A stretch of 64,000 nt of DNA from Okapia johnstoni. Taxonomy: Eukaryota; Chordata; Mammalia; Artiodactyla; Giraffidae. The DNA is taken from the NCBI GenBank assembly GCA_024291935.2, contig JAGTYA010000024.1, positions 7,688,001 to 7,752,000 of the forward strand, in the 5' to 3' direction. Shown here piece by piece: positions 44,320 to 55,039 of this stretch (position 1 is the stretch's first letter; each line of letters opens with the position of its first letter). Under the pieces are notes generated by a model. That model did not search any database, was not told the origin of the DNA, and was given only the letters and a program-made list of their open reading frames with translations. Made by a program: the position numbers and the translations under genes.

Positions 44320-44775
44320 TTTCAGTGGCAAGTAATAAATAACCTGAGCAGCAGAGGCTTTAACACTTGAGGTTGTTTTCACACTTAACAAGAAGTCCTG
44401 AGGTCAATGATGGTTGTAATTAGTTCAGCTGTTCAACATAATTTGTTTCTACTTTTTCTGCTCCAACACTCAGTTTTAATTTTTCAGTGTAATAAAATGG
44501 CTGCTGCAGCACCAAGCATCATATCTATGTTCAAGGCAAGAAGAACGGGAAAAGGAAACAACTAGCTGTCTTTTGTTAGAAAGCAAAAGCTTTTTAGAAG
44601 CCCCCAACAGATTTCTGCTTATATCTCACTTGTTGGAACTATGTCTGAGAACTACCAACAAGGTAGGTTTGGAAAAGTCCAGAAAGCAATTATTTAGCAT
44701 CCCAAGAGGAGGCAAAGCAACAGAGGTTAATAAATGGATTTGGGGGCTAGCCAGCCAGGAGTATCTGCTGTAGAA
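44320..44775. mobile_element. Old interspersed repeat, family not named
   Basis: 'aaaatggctgctgcagcacc', 'tcaaggcaagaagaacggg' and 'cttatatctcacttgttgg' are a widespread mammalian repeat pattern that I recognise but cannot assign to a family with confidence. Confidence 0.4.
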
Positions 44776-44947
44776 TCTTTCAAGGTGATAGATTTGGGCA
44801 GAACTCAGAGGCCAGGAGATAAGCCCAGTTCTGTACAGTTAGACTCTCAGTGGTATCAGGATTCCTGGTATCAATCAAAATTAGGGCAATGACTTTTGCT
44901 AGTCAAACTCACAGAAGATAGATCAAATAGAATTCCAGTGTTTTCAG

Positions 44948-45288
44948 GGCTTCCCTGGTGGTCCAGTAGTTAAAAATCCACCTGCAATGCAGGAGACATG
45001 GGTTTGATCCTGGATCCTGGAAGATCCCACACGCCGCAGAGCAACTAAGCCCGTGTGGCCCAACCTCTAAGCCTGTGCTCTAAGGCATGAGAGCCATAAC
45101 TACTGAGTCCAAGTGCTGCAACTCCCGAAGCCTGAGCGCCCCAGAGCCTGTGCTCTGCAACCAGAGAAGCCACCACAATGAGAAGCCTGCACATCACAGC
45201 TAGAGAGTAGCCCCTAATTTCCACAGCTAGAGAAAAGCCCGAGCAGCAATGAAGACCTCGTACAACCCAAAATAAACAAATAGAAGAA
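44948..45288 (+). mobile_element. CHR-2-like long SINE (1 of 3 in tandem)
   Basis: Long form: tRNA head, then alternating phrases such as cctgtgctctgcaaccagag and 'gaagccaccacaatgagaag', ending cccaaaataaacaaatag. Confidence 0.85.
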
Positions 45289-45535
45289 TCTGCTTGCCAA
45301 TGCAGGGACAAAGGTTTGATCCTTATGCCTCGAGGCAACTGAGCCCAGGCTCCACAACTACTGAGTCTGTGCTCTAGAGCCTGCAAGCCTCAACTACTGA
45401 AGCCTGCACACCTAGAGTCCATGCTCTGCAACAAGAGAAGCCACCTCAATGAGAAGCCCTCGAACCACAACTAGAGAAAGCCCTTGAACAGCAAGGAAGA
45501 CCCAGCGCGGCCAAAACTAAATTTTTTAAAAATGA
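45289..45535 (+). mobile_element. CHR-2-like long SINE (2 of 3)
   Basis: 5'-truncated copy starting within the head (aatctgcttgccaatgcag) and ending ggccaaaactaaattttt. Confidence 0.82.
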
Positions 45536-45537
45536 CT

Positions 45538-45680
45538 GGGGAACTTCCCTGGTGATCTAGTGGTGAAGACTCTGTGCTCCCAACGCAGGGGGCCTGGGTT
45601 CGATCCCTGGTCGGGGAACTAGATCTCACATGTCACAAATAAGACCTGGTGCAGCTAAATAAATATTAAAAAAAAAAAGG
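45538..45680 (+). mobile_element. CHR-type short SINE (3 of 3)
   Basis: ggggaacttccctggtgatc to aaataaatattaaaaaaaaa. Confidence 0.87.
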
Positions 45681-45689
45681 AAAGAATTC

Positions 45690-47065
45690 CAGCGCTTTCA
45701 TATGTAATGAGAAGTAGTTGTTAACCTTGCAGACATAGAACCCAGAAATAGATCTTCACAAATATAGTTAACTGGCCATTGACAAAGGGGTAAAGATTAT
45801 TCAATGGAGTAAAAGTAATCTTTTCAATAAATACTTCTTGAATTATTGGACATCCACATACCAAAAAAATAGAGAATCTAGATACTGCTCTTACATCTTT
45901 CATAAATATTAACTTATAATGGAAATATTAACTTAAATGTAAAACTATAAAACTTCTAGAAAATAAAAAAAGAGAAAAGTTAAATGGCCCTGAGTTGGGT
46001 GATGAATTTTCAGGTCCATGAAAGAAAAAACTGGTAACCCAGACTTCATTAAAATTAAAACCATCTGCTCTACAAAAGACACTTAAGAGGCACCTGTCAT
46101 GTAATGGACTTGTATTCAAAGCATACGAAGATCTCTTAAAAATCAACAATAAGAAAACAACCCAATTTAAAAATGGACAAATTTCTGGATATCTCACCAA
46201 AGAAGATAGTAGGTATCAAATAAGCATATGAAAAGATGCTCAACATCAGATGTCATTTGATAAGTGCAACTTACCTATTAGGATGGTTAAAATAAAAAAA
46301 TGCATGGAGAATTACATGGACAGAGGAACCTGCAGAGCTACAATCTATGGGGTCAACAAGAGTCGGACACGACTGAGCAACTAACACACACACACACTAA
46401 CCCAAAATGAGTTGAAAACTTATGTCCACACAAAAACCTGCACACAGTTATTTATAGCAATTTAACTCATAACAGCCAAAAGCTGAAAGTAACCAAGATG
46501 TTTTTCTAAAGGTGAGTGTATAAAAAGCTGTAGTAAATCCATACAGTGGAATATTAATCAGCGATAAAGGAAGGAAACTTAAATGCACACTACTGAGTGA
46601 AAGAAGCCAGGCTACTTATGATATGATTCCAACTATATGATATGCTAGAAGAGGCAAAACTACAGCCACAGTAAAAAGACCAGTGGTTAGTAGGGGATTT
46701 AAAGAGGAAGGAAGAAGGGAGGGAGGGAATAGGACCTTTAGAGCAGTGAAACTATTCTACATGATACTGTAAAAGTGGATATATGACATTATGTATTTAT
46801 CAAAATGCCTATTGCTATACAACACAAAAAATGAAGCTTATGTAAAAAACTATGGACTGTAAAAAAAAGAAAAACAACTATGCACCATATTTAATGTATC
46901 AATATTGCCTCAATTATAACAAATATGCTACACTAAAGAAAGATATTAATATTAAGGGACTGGAGGCGATGGAAAAGGGGCTATATGGGCCTTTCTACTA
47001 TCTGCTCAATTTTCTATAAACCTAAAACTGCTCTAAAAAATAAATAATACTTATTAAAAAATAAT
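45690..47065 (+). mobile_element. Old L1 ORF2 end and 3' UTR
   Basis: 'taaaactataaaacttctag', 'gaaaagatgctcaacatcag', 'agtggaatattaatcagcg' and an A-rich 3' end. A Bov-tA tail fragment interrupts it at 46303-46400. Confidence 0.72.
46303..46400 (+). mobile_element. Bov-tA 3' fragment with (AC)n tail
   Basis: catggagaattacatggac to 'gactgagcaactaacacacac'. Confidence 0.8.
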
Positions 47066-47073
47066 AACGATGA

Positions 47074-47460
47074 GGAACTTCCCTGGTGGTCCAGTGGTCA
47101 AGAATCTGCCTTGCAAACACATGTAAACCCATGGCTGATTCATGTCAATGTATGGCAAAAACCACTACAATATTGTAAAGTAATTAGCCCCCAACTAAAA
47201 TAAATAAATTTATTAAAAAATAAAAAAATAAAATAAAATGTTAAATATTCTTTTATAACAGAAAAATGTTCTGCTACTAATTAAATATTCATGCAGAATA
47301 AAATTATGGGGGAAAAAAAAAAAGAATCTGCCTTGCAATGCAGAGGATGTGCTTGAGAGCCCATGCCACAGCCAGAGAGTCCTCGGGCCACAATGAAAGA
47401 TCCTGTAAGATGCACCTAAGACCCAGCACAGCTAAATAAATAATAAAATATTTAAAAACT
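47074..47460 (+). mobile_element. CHR-type SINE split by an L1 insertion
   Basis: Left part 47074-47116 and right part 47339-47460 are continuous SINE sequence once the inserted L1 and one copy of the target repeat are removed. Confidence 0.85.
47117..47321 (+). mobile_element. Ruminant L1 3' end with apparent 3' transduction
   Basis: Only the last 120 or so nt of the L1 3' UTR (acccatggctgattcatgtc ... attgtaaagtaattagccc) and its A-rich tail are present. About 73 nt of non-L1 sequence follow (47239-47312), with AATAAA at 47297-47302 and then a second poly(A) at 47313-47323. aagaatctgccttgcaa at 47100-47116 and 47322-47338 is a perfect 17-bp target duplication enclosing both parts. Confidence 0.85.
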
Positions 47461-47469
47461 ATGATAACA

Positions 47470-47830
47470 ATGAAATATCTCTGGGCGGAAGTTTCTTTCT
47501 TTCTTTTTTTTCCAAATTGCATTTTGATGCTGACAAAGATGGGGAAGGACAGGCAAACTCACAAATTACCCAAATTAAACAGCGATCTACAAAGCAGGAG
47601 AAGATATTTGCAATATATACAAAAGGCTTGTGTTTTGACTATATGAAGAATTACTATAAACCAATTAGAAAAGGACAGACCACCTTTACAATAAAAGGTA
47701 AGATAAAATAGACAAAATGCTTGAAGAGATGCATACTGAGAGAAAACTCACATGACCATTAAACATGAGAAGTTGCTAAACCTCAAGTATCAAGGAAATG
47801 CAAATTAAAACTTCATGAGCTTGATTCCTC
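47470..47830 (+). mobile_element. Old L1 ORF2 relic
   Basis: 'ggcaaactcacaaattaccc', 'gatatttgcaatatatac' and 'catgagaagttgctaaacctc' follow the old L1 ORF2 order. Confidence 0.55.
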
Positions 47831-47859
47831 TTAAGTCCTGTTGGAATAAATTCCTGAAG

Positions 47860-48440
47860 TTGCCCCTATTCAGAATCAACCAGGAGCAGGAAGACATGGA
47901 GACAAAGCTGTGGTTGGACTGTGCCTGAAAACTTTAACTTCCCTTTGCAATTTTACGTAGAAGAGGCCCAGGAGGAACTCATGTTTGTCCTCCTGGAGGC
48001 CAAACTGCACCGCATCGAGGGGCACAGGCAGACCCCCCCATCCAGCTGGAGAGGGGTGTCGCCACCACAGGCCTGACGCCCATCCTCGTCATCAAGTCGT
48101 TTGAGTTGAGGCAGTGGCTGTTCCACAGAACTGGAGCCCTGGGAACTGGGATCTCCAAAGCTGGCCCGAGACCTCGAGATCCGGTGGCTGGTGTGGAGCC
48201 AGCTCTTGACCGCTCCCAACCTGGCCACCCCTGGTCATCATGCTGGACCCACTGGGCTGGTTTTTGTCTGACAGGAGAGGGTGGACCACCTCTCTTAGGC
48301 CTTCTCAGGCTTGCCCCTACCGCATGTTTGGTTTTAGATGTCTTTAGATTTTGCTTTATCAGGAAGAAGATTTTCTCTTCCCTGGGCAGTGAAGAGGTGA
48401 GGGGCAGTTTTGGCTTATGCATTGGTGAGAAGGGCATTGA
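47860..48440 (+). pseudogene. Possible degenerate gene relic, unidentified
   Basis: A G+C-rich block in AT-rich surroundings with protein-like reading in pieces. One frame gives EEAQEELMFVLLEAKLHRIE (from about 47950). After a shift at a C7 run (48033-48039) the next frame gives LERGVATTGLTPILVIKSFE, and a third frame gives LARDLEIRWLVWSQLLTAP near 48155. Three frames in 250 nt, with no splice sites between them, suggest a decayed retrocopy. I cannot name the parent gene, and chance reading of GC-rich sequence is possible. Confidence 0.35.
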
Positions 48441-48471
48441 TACAAGGTTGAATTTGTGACCCAGTCTTGTG

Positions 48472-48668
48472 CCTCTCTGTGGCTCAGCTGGTAAAGAATC
48501 CACCTGTAATGCAGGAGACCTGGGTTTGATCCCTGGGTTGGGAAGATCCCCTGGAGAAGGGAAAGGCTACCCACTCCAGTATTCTGGCCTGGAGAATTCC
48601 ATGGACTCTATAGTCCATGGGGTCACAAAGAGTGGGACAGGACTGAGCAACTTTCGCTTTCACTTGTC
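48472..48668 (+). mobile_element. Bov-tA SINE
   Basis: ctctctgtggctcagctgg to gactgagcaactttcgctt. Confidence 0.9.
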
Positions 48669-48779
48669 TCTCAAAAGCCTTCTAGGCACATATCTGAGAG
48701 ACATGTAAGTCTCCTGGGTGTAAGAAAGTGGTCTACCAGCAAAGATCCTATAAAATAAATGACCCCCCAAATCCCCCAA

Positions 48780-49140
48780 ACCAAAAAAACTTCATCAGAT
48801 CTCACTACTCACCCTTAAAATGGCTAAATTTAAAATACTGTTATTAGCAAGTCTTTGTTGTTTTGTTTGTTTGTTTTTGGCCAAGTCAAGGCTTGCAGGA
48901 TCTTAGTTCTTAACTGGAGATCCCAAAACAGGGATCAAACACTTGCTTCCTGCAGTGCAAGTGTGAGGTCCTTAGGGAATTCTTGATGGTACCAAGTTTT
49001 GGTGACAGTGTGAATCAACTGGAAAGCTTATTCATCATTATTGGTATGAATGTAAAATGGTACAACCATTTTGGAAATTGACTTTTATGAAAATTTAGCC
49101 ATTAAAAAAATGGAAACAACCCAAAATGAATCAATAGTAG
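48780..49140 (+). mobile_element. Old L1 relic split by a CHR SINE
   Basis: 'ctcacccttaaaatggctaaa' and 'gaatgtaaaatggtacaacc' are L1 ORF2 C-terminal sequence, with the CHR SINE between them. Confidence 0.6.
48868..48988 (-). mobile_element. CHR-type SINE
   Basis: Reversed: poly(T)-like start, then 'aggatcttagttcttaactgg' and the 'ggtccttagggaattcttg' end. Confidence 0.78.
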
Positions 49141-49149
49141 TAAAATGGA

Positions 49150-49425
49150 TGTATACATACATCATATGATATTTGTCTTTGTCTGACTTACTTAGCATGA
49201 TAATCTCCAAGTCCATCCATGTTGCTGCAAATGGCATTAATTCATTCTATTTAGTGGCTAAATATTCCATTGTATATACGTATTACATCTTTCTATCCAT
49301 TTATTTAAATTGCTTCCATGCCTTGGCTATTGTAAACAGTGCCGCATTGAATTTTGAGCTACATGTATCCTTTCAAAACACGTCCCCCCGCCCCCAGGAG
49401 TGGGATTTTTTTGCTATTTTAAAAC
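49150..49425 (-). mobile_element. Old L1 relic in opposite orientation
   Basis: Reversed ORF2 C-terminal: 'catgttgctgcaaatggcatt', 'gctattgtaaacagtgccgc'. It meets the plus-strand L1 piece tail to tail at about 49145. Confidence 0.72.
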
Positions 49426-49499
49426 AACGCTGCAGTGGATTGATCTCATGCAACTTTCCAAACCAGATAATTTCTTGTGAGAAATATTAAACATTTACA

Positions 49500-50365
49500 T
49501 ATCAATAAACAGATACATTTCTTGTTTCTAATAAACATACATTTGATTTCAGAATTTCAGCTGATGGTCAACAGCACAAACAAAGGCCTGGCAGTAGGAC
49601 AGAGTTTGGCAGACTGGCTCTAATTAGGAGACTATCTTGGCTATAGCCAAATTTCCCAGGGCATCAGTTTGGATAGGGAAGTTGAGGTAAAATGGGGAAA
49701 ATTGGAAAGTCCATATGAGGAGTGCAGACTGTTCCCTCACAGACACTGGAGAGTCTTTGAAAATTCTTGATCAAGGGAAATAGATTCTGTCTTTAGAGAT
49801 TCACTGAGCGCTCATACTGCATTAAGCATTGAATTGGATAGACACTAGGCTTACAAAAGCAAAAGGCATTGCCCTATTCACTCAAAATATAGTGAGAAAA
49901 GATAAATGTGTCTATGCTAAAAAGCAATACATTTGGTAAACTTGTAGAAGCTTATGCAGAGTTTCCCAATGGGGAGGAGCAACCAATTCTGTTTTGTTGG
50001 GGGAGACCCAAAGAGGGGTTCAAGGTGAGCCTGGAATTTGACAGACAGAAAAATGAAGAGATGACATGAAATGAAAAACTTTTGAGGGCTGATATCTAGA
50101 CGTGGCTACCTCCAAGGTGAGCGACAGGATGCTCTGGGACAGAGAAAGGAAGGAGACTTACTTTTCATTTTATGTCTGGTAGTACTTCTGAATTTTGCAT
50201 ACGTGTGAGTAACTTGCCCAGAGTTCTACAGCAAGGTCATGTAACTGCAACTTAATGTTCTTAATCATTACACTACCTCCCAAATAATAATCCCAGGTCC
50301 ACTTCGAAGAGAGAAGAGAGGTAGATGTCTGGTGGATGAAGAAAACAGGACTCAAACAGAATCCT
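49500..50365. other. Intergenic stretch, nothing recognised
   Basis: Possible weak L2/MIR traces near 49800-50020 and 50190-50290. No gene signal. Confidence 0.35.
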
Positions 50366-50462
50366 TAGAGAATTCCTTGGCGGTCCGGTGGTTAGAACTC
50401 TGCGCTTTCACTGCCAAGGGACTAAGTTTGAGGCATGGCAAACAAAAAAAAACAAATAAACA
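50366..50462 (+). mobile_element. CHR-type SINE, internally deleted
   Basis: gaattccttggcggtccgg; the B-box region is mostly missing before 'ggcatggcaaac' and the A-rich tail. Confidence 0.75.
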
Positions 50463-50696
50463 AACCAGAAATTCTTAGTTTGAAACCTGGATCACTGAAG
50501 GAGAGCAGTGCCAGTGACTAAACAGGCATTCTGAGAAAGTCTATTGATTAAATAAGGAGTGTGTTTTGGAAAGAGTGAGTTAGAAATTTGGCAGAAACAT
50601 TTAAACAGATATCCTGTAGACCATTTCCCACGAAACTTTCAGAGGGTCTGAACATTCAAAACAATATCCATAATAGTGCAAAAAAGCTACCTGCTG

Positions 50697-51016
50697 GACT
50701 TCCCTGGTAGTACAGTGGATAAGAATTCACCTGCCAGTGCAGTGAACATGGGTTCGATCCCTGGTCCAGAAAGATTCCACATGCAACTAAATCTGTGCAC
50801 CACAACTACGGACCCCGAGCTTTAGGTCCCGTGAGCCGAAACCACGGAGCCGACTTGCCACAACTACCGAAGCCTGTGCGTCTAGAGCCCGTGTTCTGCA
50901 ACAAGAGAAGCCACCACAATGAGAAGCCCGTGCATGGCAACGAAGAGTAGCCCCTGCTTGCCGCAACGAGAGAAAGCCCATGTACACCAGCGAAGACCCA
51001 GCTCAGTAAAAAAAAG
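50697..51016 (+). mobile_element. CHR-2-like long SINE
   Basis: Complete long form, ggacttccctggtagtacag to cagcgaagacccagctcag with a short A-rich tail. Confidence 0.88.
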
Positions 51017-51149
51017 AATATTACCTGTCTTTTCCACCATGTATTCCTGTGATCTAAATTTTTCTCAGCATTTTATTTTCTAACATGGTAAATATCAATA
51101 CATAAAACCTAGAAAACAAGAATTTTTCTAAGGTTCTCAATAATTTTTA

Positions 51150-51275
51150 AGCATCACCAACTCAATGAACATGAGTTTGAGCAAACTCCAGGGTATAGTG
51201 AAGGACAGGGAAGCCTGGCATGCTGCAGTCCATGGGGTTTCAAAGAGTCAGACACGACTTAGCAACTGAACAACA
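51150..51275 (+). mobile_element. BovB extreme 3' fragment
   Basis: catcaccaactcaatgaac to cagacacgacttagcaactg. Only the last 125 nt. Confidence 0.85.
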
Positions 51276-51279
51276 AAGA

Positions 51280-51840
51280 AGTCCTAGGATCAAAAAGTTT
51301 GAGACCCTCTGTTGATCAATGGCTTTCAAACTTTTTCAACCAAGTCTTTCAGAGGAAACTCCATTTTTCATCACGATCCGTATTGACATATACATGCAGC
51401 TGTGTAACTGAATGAAAGTTTCACAAATTCTGGCTCACTATCATTATCTGCAACTTGAAAAGCATGTCTCATCATTTTAAGTAGAGAAGAAAGCTGGAGC
51501 ATTAGAAGTCCCTCTCAACACAACATAGCGTACACTTAATATTTGTTGAGGAAATGAATAGAGCAAATGTATTATTCTTCAAGCTTCCAGTTCTCCAATT
51601 TTGTATCCTTTGTATAGGGCAAAGTGTATCAAATAAGGAGGATTCCTTATTTCTTATTGTGAGGATCAGATAAAAATGTAAGTGAATTCTCTTTGTATAT
51701 TGCAAAATACTACAGAGATAGCAGAGTTTGTTGTTATAAAAACTGATTGAAGGGTACAAAGACCAGTTGATTGAAGTGTACCAGTAGTTTTTAAAATCAG
51801 AAAACATAGATGTAACTCCCAACTCCATCATTATTAACTC
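51280..51840. other. Intergenic stretch, unassigned
   Basis: 'atggctttcaaactttttc' at 51321 may be an old hAT end. The remainder is AT-rich without a recognised family. Confidence 0.35.
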
Positions 51841-51844
51841 TATG

Positions 51845-51925
51845 ACATGGGTATTACTAATAATAACTAATATTTATTGAGTGCTTACTGTATGACTGGT
51901 ATGGTGCTAAGTTTTATTAAATGTT
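51845..51925 (-). mobile_element. MIR fragment cut by an L1 insertion
   Basis: 'taatatttattgagtgcttac' and 'ggtatggtgctaag', reversed MIR 3' end. MIR-like sequence recurs near 53165-53205 beyond the L1 and a CHR SINE. Confidence 0.6.
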
Positions 51926-52985
51926 TTTTTTTTTTTTTATTTTAGTTGGGGGCTAATTACTTTACAATATTGTATTAGTTTTTGCCATACATCGACATGA
52001 ATCAGCCATGGATTCACATGTGCTCCCCCTCCCAAACCCTCCTCCCACCTCCCTCCCCCTCCCATCCCTCAGTGTCATCCCAACGCTCCATCCCTGAGCA
52101 TCCGTCCCATGCATAGAACATGGAATGGTGTTCTGCTTCACATATGACAATATACATGTTTCAATGTTATTGTCCCAGAACGTCCAACCCTCACCTTCTC
52201 CCTCAGAGTCCACAGGACTGTTCTATGCATCTGTGTCTCTTATTCTGTCTCACATATAGGGTTACCATTACCATCTTTCAAATTCCATATACATGCATTA
52301 GTATACTGTATTGGTGCTTTTCTTTCTGGCTCACTTCACTCTGTATAATGGGTTCCAGTTTCATCCATCTCAATAGAACGGATTCAAATGTATTCTTTTT
52401 AATGGCTGAGTAATATTCCATTGTGTATATGTACCACAGCTTCCTTATCCATTCGTCTGCCGATGGACATCTAGGTTGCTTCCATGTCCTGGCTATTGTA
52501 AACAGTGCTGCGATGAACGTTGGGGTACACGCGTCTCTTTCAATTCTGGTTTCCTCGGTGTATATGCCTAGCAGTGGGATTGCTGGGTCATATGGCAGTT
52601 CTATTCCCAGTTTTTTAAGGAATCTCCACACTGTTCTCCATAGTGGCTGTACTAGTTTGCATTCCCACCAACAGTGTAAGAGGGTTCCCTTTTCTCCACA
52701 CCCTCTCCAGCATTTATTGCTTGTAGACTTTTGGATAGCGGCCATTCTGACTGGTGTGTAATGGTACCTCATTGTGGTTTTGATTTGCATTTCTCTAATA
52801 ATGAGTGATGTTGAGCATCTTTTCATGTGTTTGTTAGCCATCTGTATGTCTTCTTTGGAGAAATGTCTGTTTAGTTCTTTGGCCCATTTTTTGATTGGGT
52901 CGTTTATTTTTCTGGAATTCAGCTGCAGGAGTTGCTTGTATATTTTTGAGATTAATTGTTTGTCTGTTGCATCGTTTGCTTTAAA
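51926..52985 (-). mobile_element. Ruminant L1, 5'-truncated, open ORF2 C-terminus
   Basis: Starts with a poly(T) (reverse of the tail) at 51926, then the 3' UTR. ORF2 reads from about 52970 to 52278 without a stop (about 230 residues: [14 protein letters not shown]..., [12 protein letters not shown], ending [12 protein letters not shown]). It is less decayed than the copy at 1.2-3.0 kb. ORF2 RT and endonuclease are missing, so it cannot move by itself. Confidence 0.92.
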
Positions 52986-53016
52986 ACTTACCATGACTTT
53001 ATTCTATGGGAGCTAT

Positions 53017-53138
53017 TTTTTTTTTTTGGCTGCACCACCTTGAGGCTTGTGGGATCTTAGTTCCCTGACCAGGGATTGAACTCAGGCTGGTGACTGAAAG
53101 CAGTCCTAACCACTGGACGGCCAGGGACTTCCCAGTGG
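53017..53138 (-). mobile_element. CHR-type SINE
   Basis: Poly(T) then 'ggctgcaccaccttgaggc' to 'ggacggccagggacttccc'. Confidence 0.85.
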
Positions 53139-53246
53139 GCACTGTCTTCTATTGACATAAACACATGGGCACTGAGGCCTAGCGACTCTAGATAATTTAC
53201 AAACTTACTTAATACAGAAAACTTTTTGTTTGCCCTTCCAGTGCTG

Positions 53247-53453
53247 TGTGCTTAGTTGCTCAGTCGTGTCCGACTCTGTGCGGTCCCATGGACTGTAGCC
53301 CACCAGGCTCTTCTGTCCATGGGGATTCTCCAGACAAGAATACTTGAGTGGATTGCCACACCCTCCTCCAGGGGATCTTCCCAACCCAGGGATCGAACCC
53401 AGGTCTCCTGAATTGCAGGCGGATTCTTTACCATCTGAGCCACCAGGGAAGCC
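53247..53453 (-). mobile_element. Bov-tA SINE with target duplication
   Basis: cccttccagtg before and cccttccggtg after (one mismatch). The right copy overlaps the SINE's terminal ccc. Confidence 0.9.
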
Positions 53454-53599
53454 CTTCCGGTGTCTAATGCTTTTTCGGTATCTAATGTTTTTTCTTTTTC
53501 AAAGAACACTGGGTATTCCTCTGAGAACCACCCCTCCTGCATATTTAGTCCAAGGTTTTGTGGAAACTCACTCCACCTCTCGGAGTCAGGGTTGCATTT

Positions 53600-54030
53600 G
53601 TAACTAAACTGACCCAAGTAATCCTCCCTATGGGCCACAATGATTGGTTGAGGTGTGGTCATGTGCCCTAAGCAGGACCAATAAGAACTAATAAAGGGGC
53701 TTTTCCTACAGCAACGGAAAGGAGGTGTCTCTTTCCTTTGGCCTGGGAGCCGTGAGCTCGCTCGGGCGCCTCTAACTCTGGAGCTGCTGTGGTCACCTTG
53801 CCGACAGTGGTTGGGAAGTCACCTGGGGATGAGTCAATGAGTCAACGCAGGGTAGAGCTGAGGTGTGGAGCGAGAGGGATCAGTAAGGGAGGGAGGGAGA
53901 AAGAGTGAGAGAGAGAGAGAGAGAGAAGTAATGGTACACTCTTGAGCCCCTGGATCCAGACTGAAGACAAACATCAGTGAACTTTTCGGTTACAAAAGCC
54001 AATACATTCCCTTTTATGCTTAAGTTAATT
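53600..54030 (+). mobile_element. Probable old ERVL/MaLR-like LTR
   Basis: 'ggtgtggtcatgtgccctaag', 'aagcaggaccaataag', a mid-region with a GA run, then 'gcccctggatccagactgaag' and 'agccaatacattccctttt' reproduce the order of a common mammalian LTR class. No internal viral genes are beside it. Confidence 0.45.
53889..53927 (+). repeat. (GGGA)n/(GA)n simple repeat
   Basis: Purine tract inside the LTR-like block. Confidence 0.9.
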
Positions 54031-54044
54031 TAATGTAGTTGTTT

Positions 54045-54260
54045 AATAAAAACTTATATAGTACTTACTAAGTGCCAGGAATTCTTCTGCACACTTTACC
54101 AATATTCACTAATTTACTTTTCATAGAGAAGTAATATGATTATTTTCATCTTTAAAATGAGAAAACTGAGGCAGAAGGGAGTTAAATAACTTGCCTGGCT
54201 CTCTCTTCAGACCATTTTTTTTGCCCCTGGAACTGGTCAGGATTTGATCTGACTCCAGAT
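54045..54260 (-). mobile_element. MIR SINE
   Basis: 'acttactaagtgccaggaatt', 'gaaaactgaggcagaaggg', 'aaataacttgcctggct' in reversed order. Confidence 0.8.
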
Positions 54261-54366
54261 GGATCCAACGTATTTTATTTACTCCTTTGCCAGTATTTCT
54301 CAAGCTCTCCTCATTGACCTCTCATCATTATCATTATTACAATATTTACAAACCTTTTATATTAAA

Positions 54367-54650
54367 AGCTTCCCTGGTGGTCCAGTGGTTAAGAACCTCC
54401 CTGCCAATGCAGGGGACATTGGTTTGATTCCTGGTCTGGGAAGATTCCACATGCCTTGGGGCAACTAAGCCCATGAGCCCCAACTACTGAGCCTGTGTTT
54501 CGAGCCCGTGCTCTGCAACACGAGAAACCGCTGCAGTGAGAAGCCTGAACACAGCAACTGGAGAGTAGCCCCCACTTGCTGCAACTAGGGAAAGCCTTCG
54601 CACAGGACCCAGCACAGTCAAAAATAAATAAATTTTTAAAAATTAAAAAA
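54367..54650 (+). mobile_element. CHR-2-like long SINE
   Basis: agcttccctggtggtccagtg to 'aggacccagcacagtc' and a (AAATA)n-like tail. Confidence 0.88.
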
Positions 54651-54884
54651 ATAAAACTTTCCCTTAAGTCAACTTTAAATCAATTTGCTTCTTTGATTTG
54701 TTCAAGCTCTAATATCAATGAGATGATGAGTTTGATGTCTTAGACATATTTCTGTATGAAAAAAGATGCTAACTATTAACACTAACATGTAAAATGTTTA
54801 TCCATGTGTCAACTAAAATCACTGAGTACCTCTATCCCTCCTGCATCTCCGCATCACCTTCCACTTCACCTCACTGATGCTTAG

Positions 54885-54990
54885 CTCCTTCATCTGTACA
54901 ATAGAATTAATAATACATCCCTCACAAGGTTGTTTGAAACAAATGAAATCGTGGAGGTGCTGCTTTGTTGATGGTAAAGCACTAAGCAGA
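54885..54990 (+). mobile_element. MIR fragment
   Basis: 'ctccttcatctgtacaatag' and 'cctcacaaggttgtttg'. Confidence 0.55.
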
Positions 54991-55039
54991 AGGGAGGCAC
55001 CACAGCCATTAAGATGACAAACTCGTCAAGGGTGAGGAT

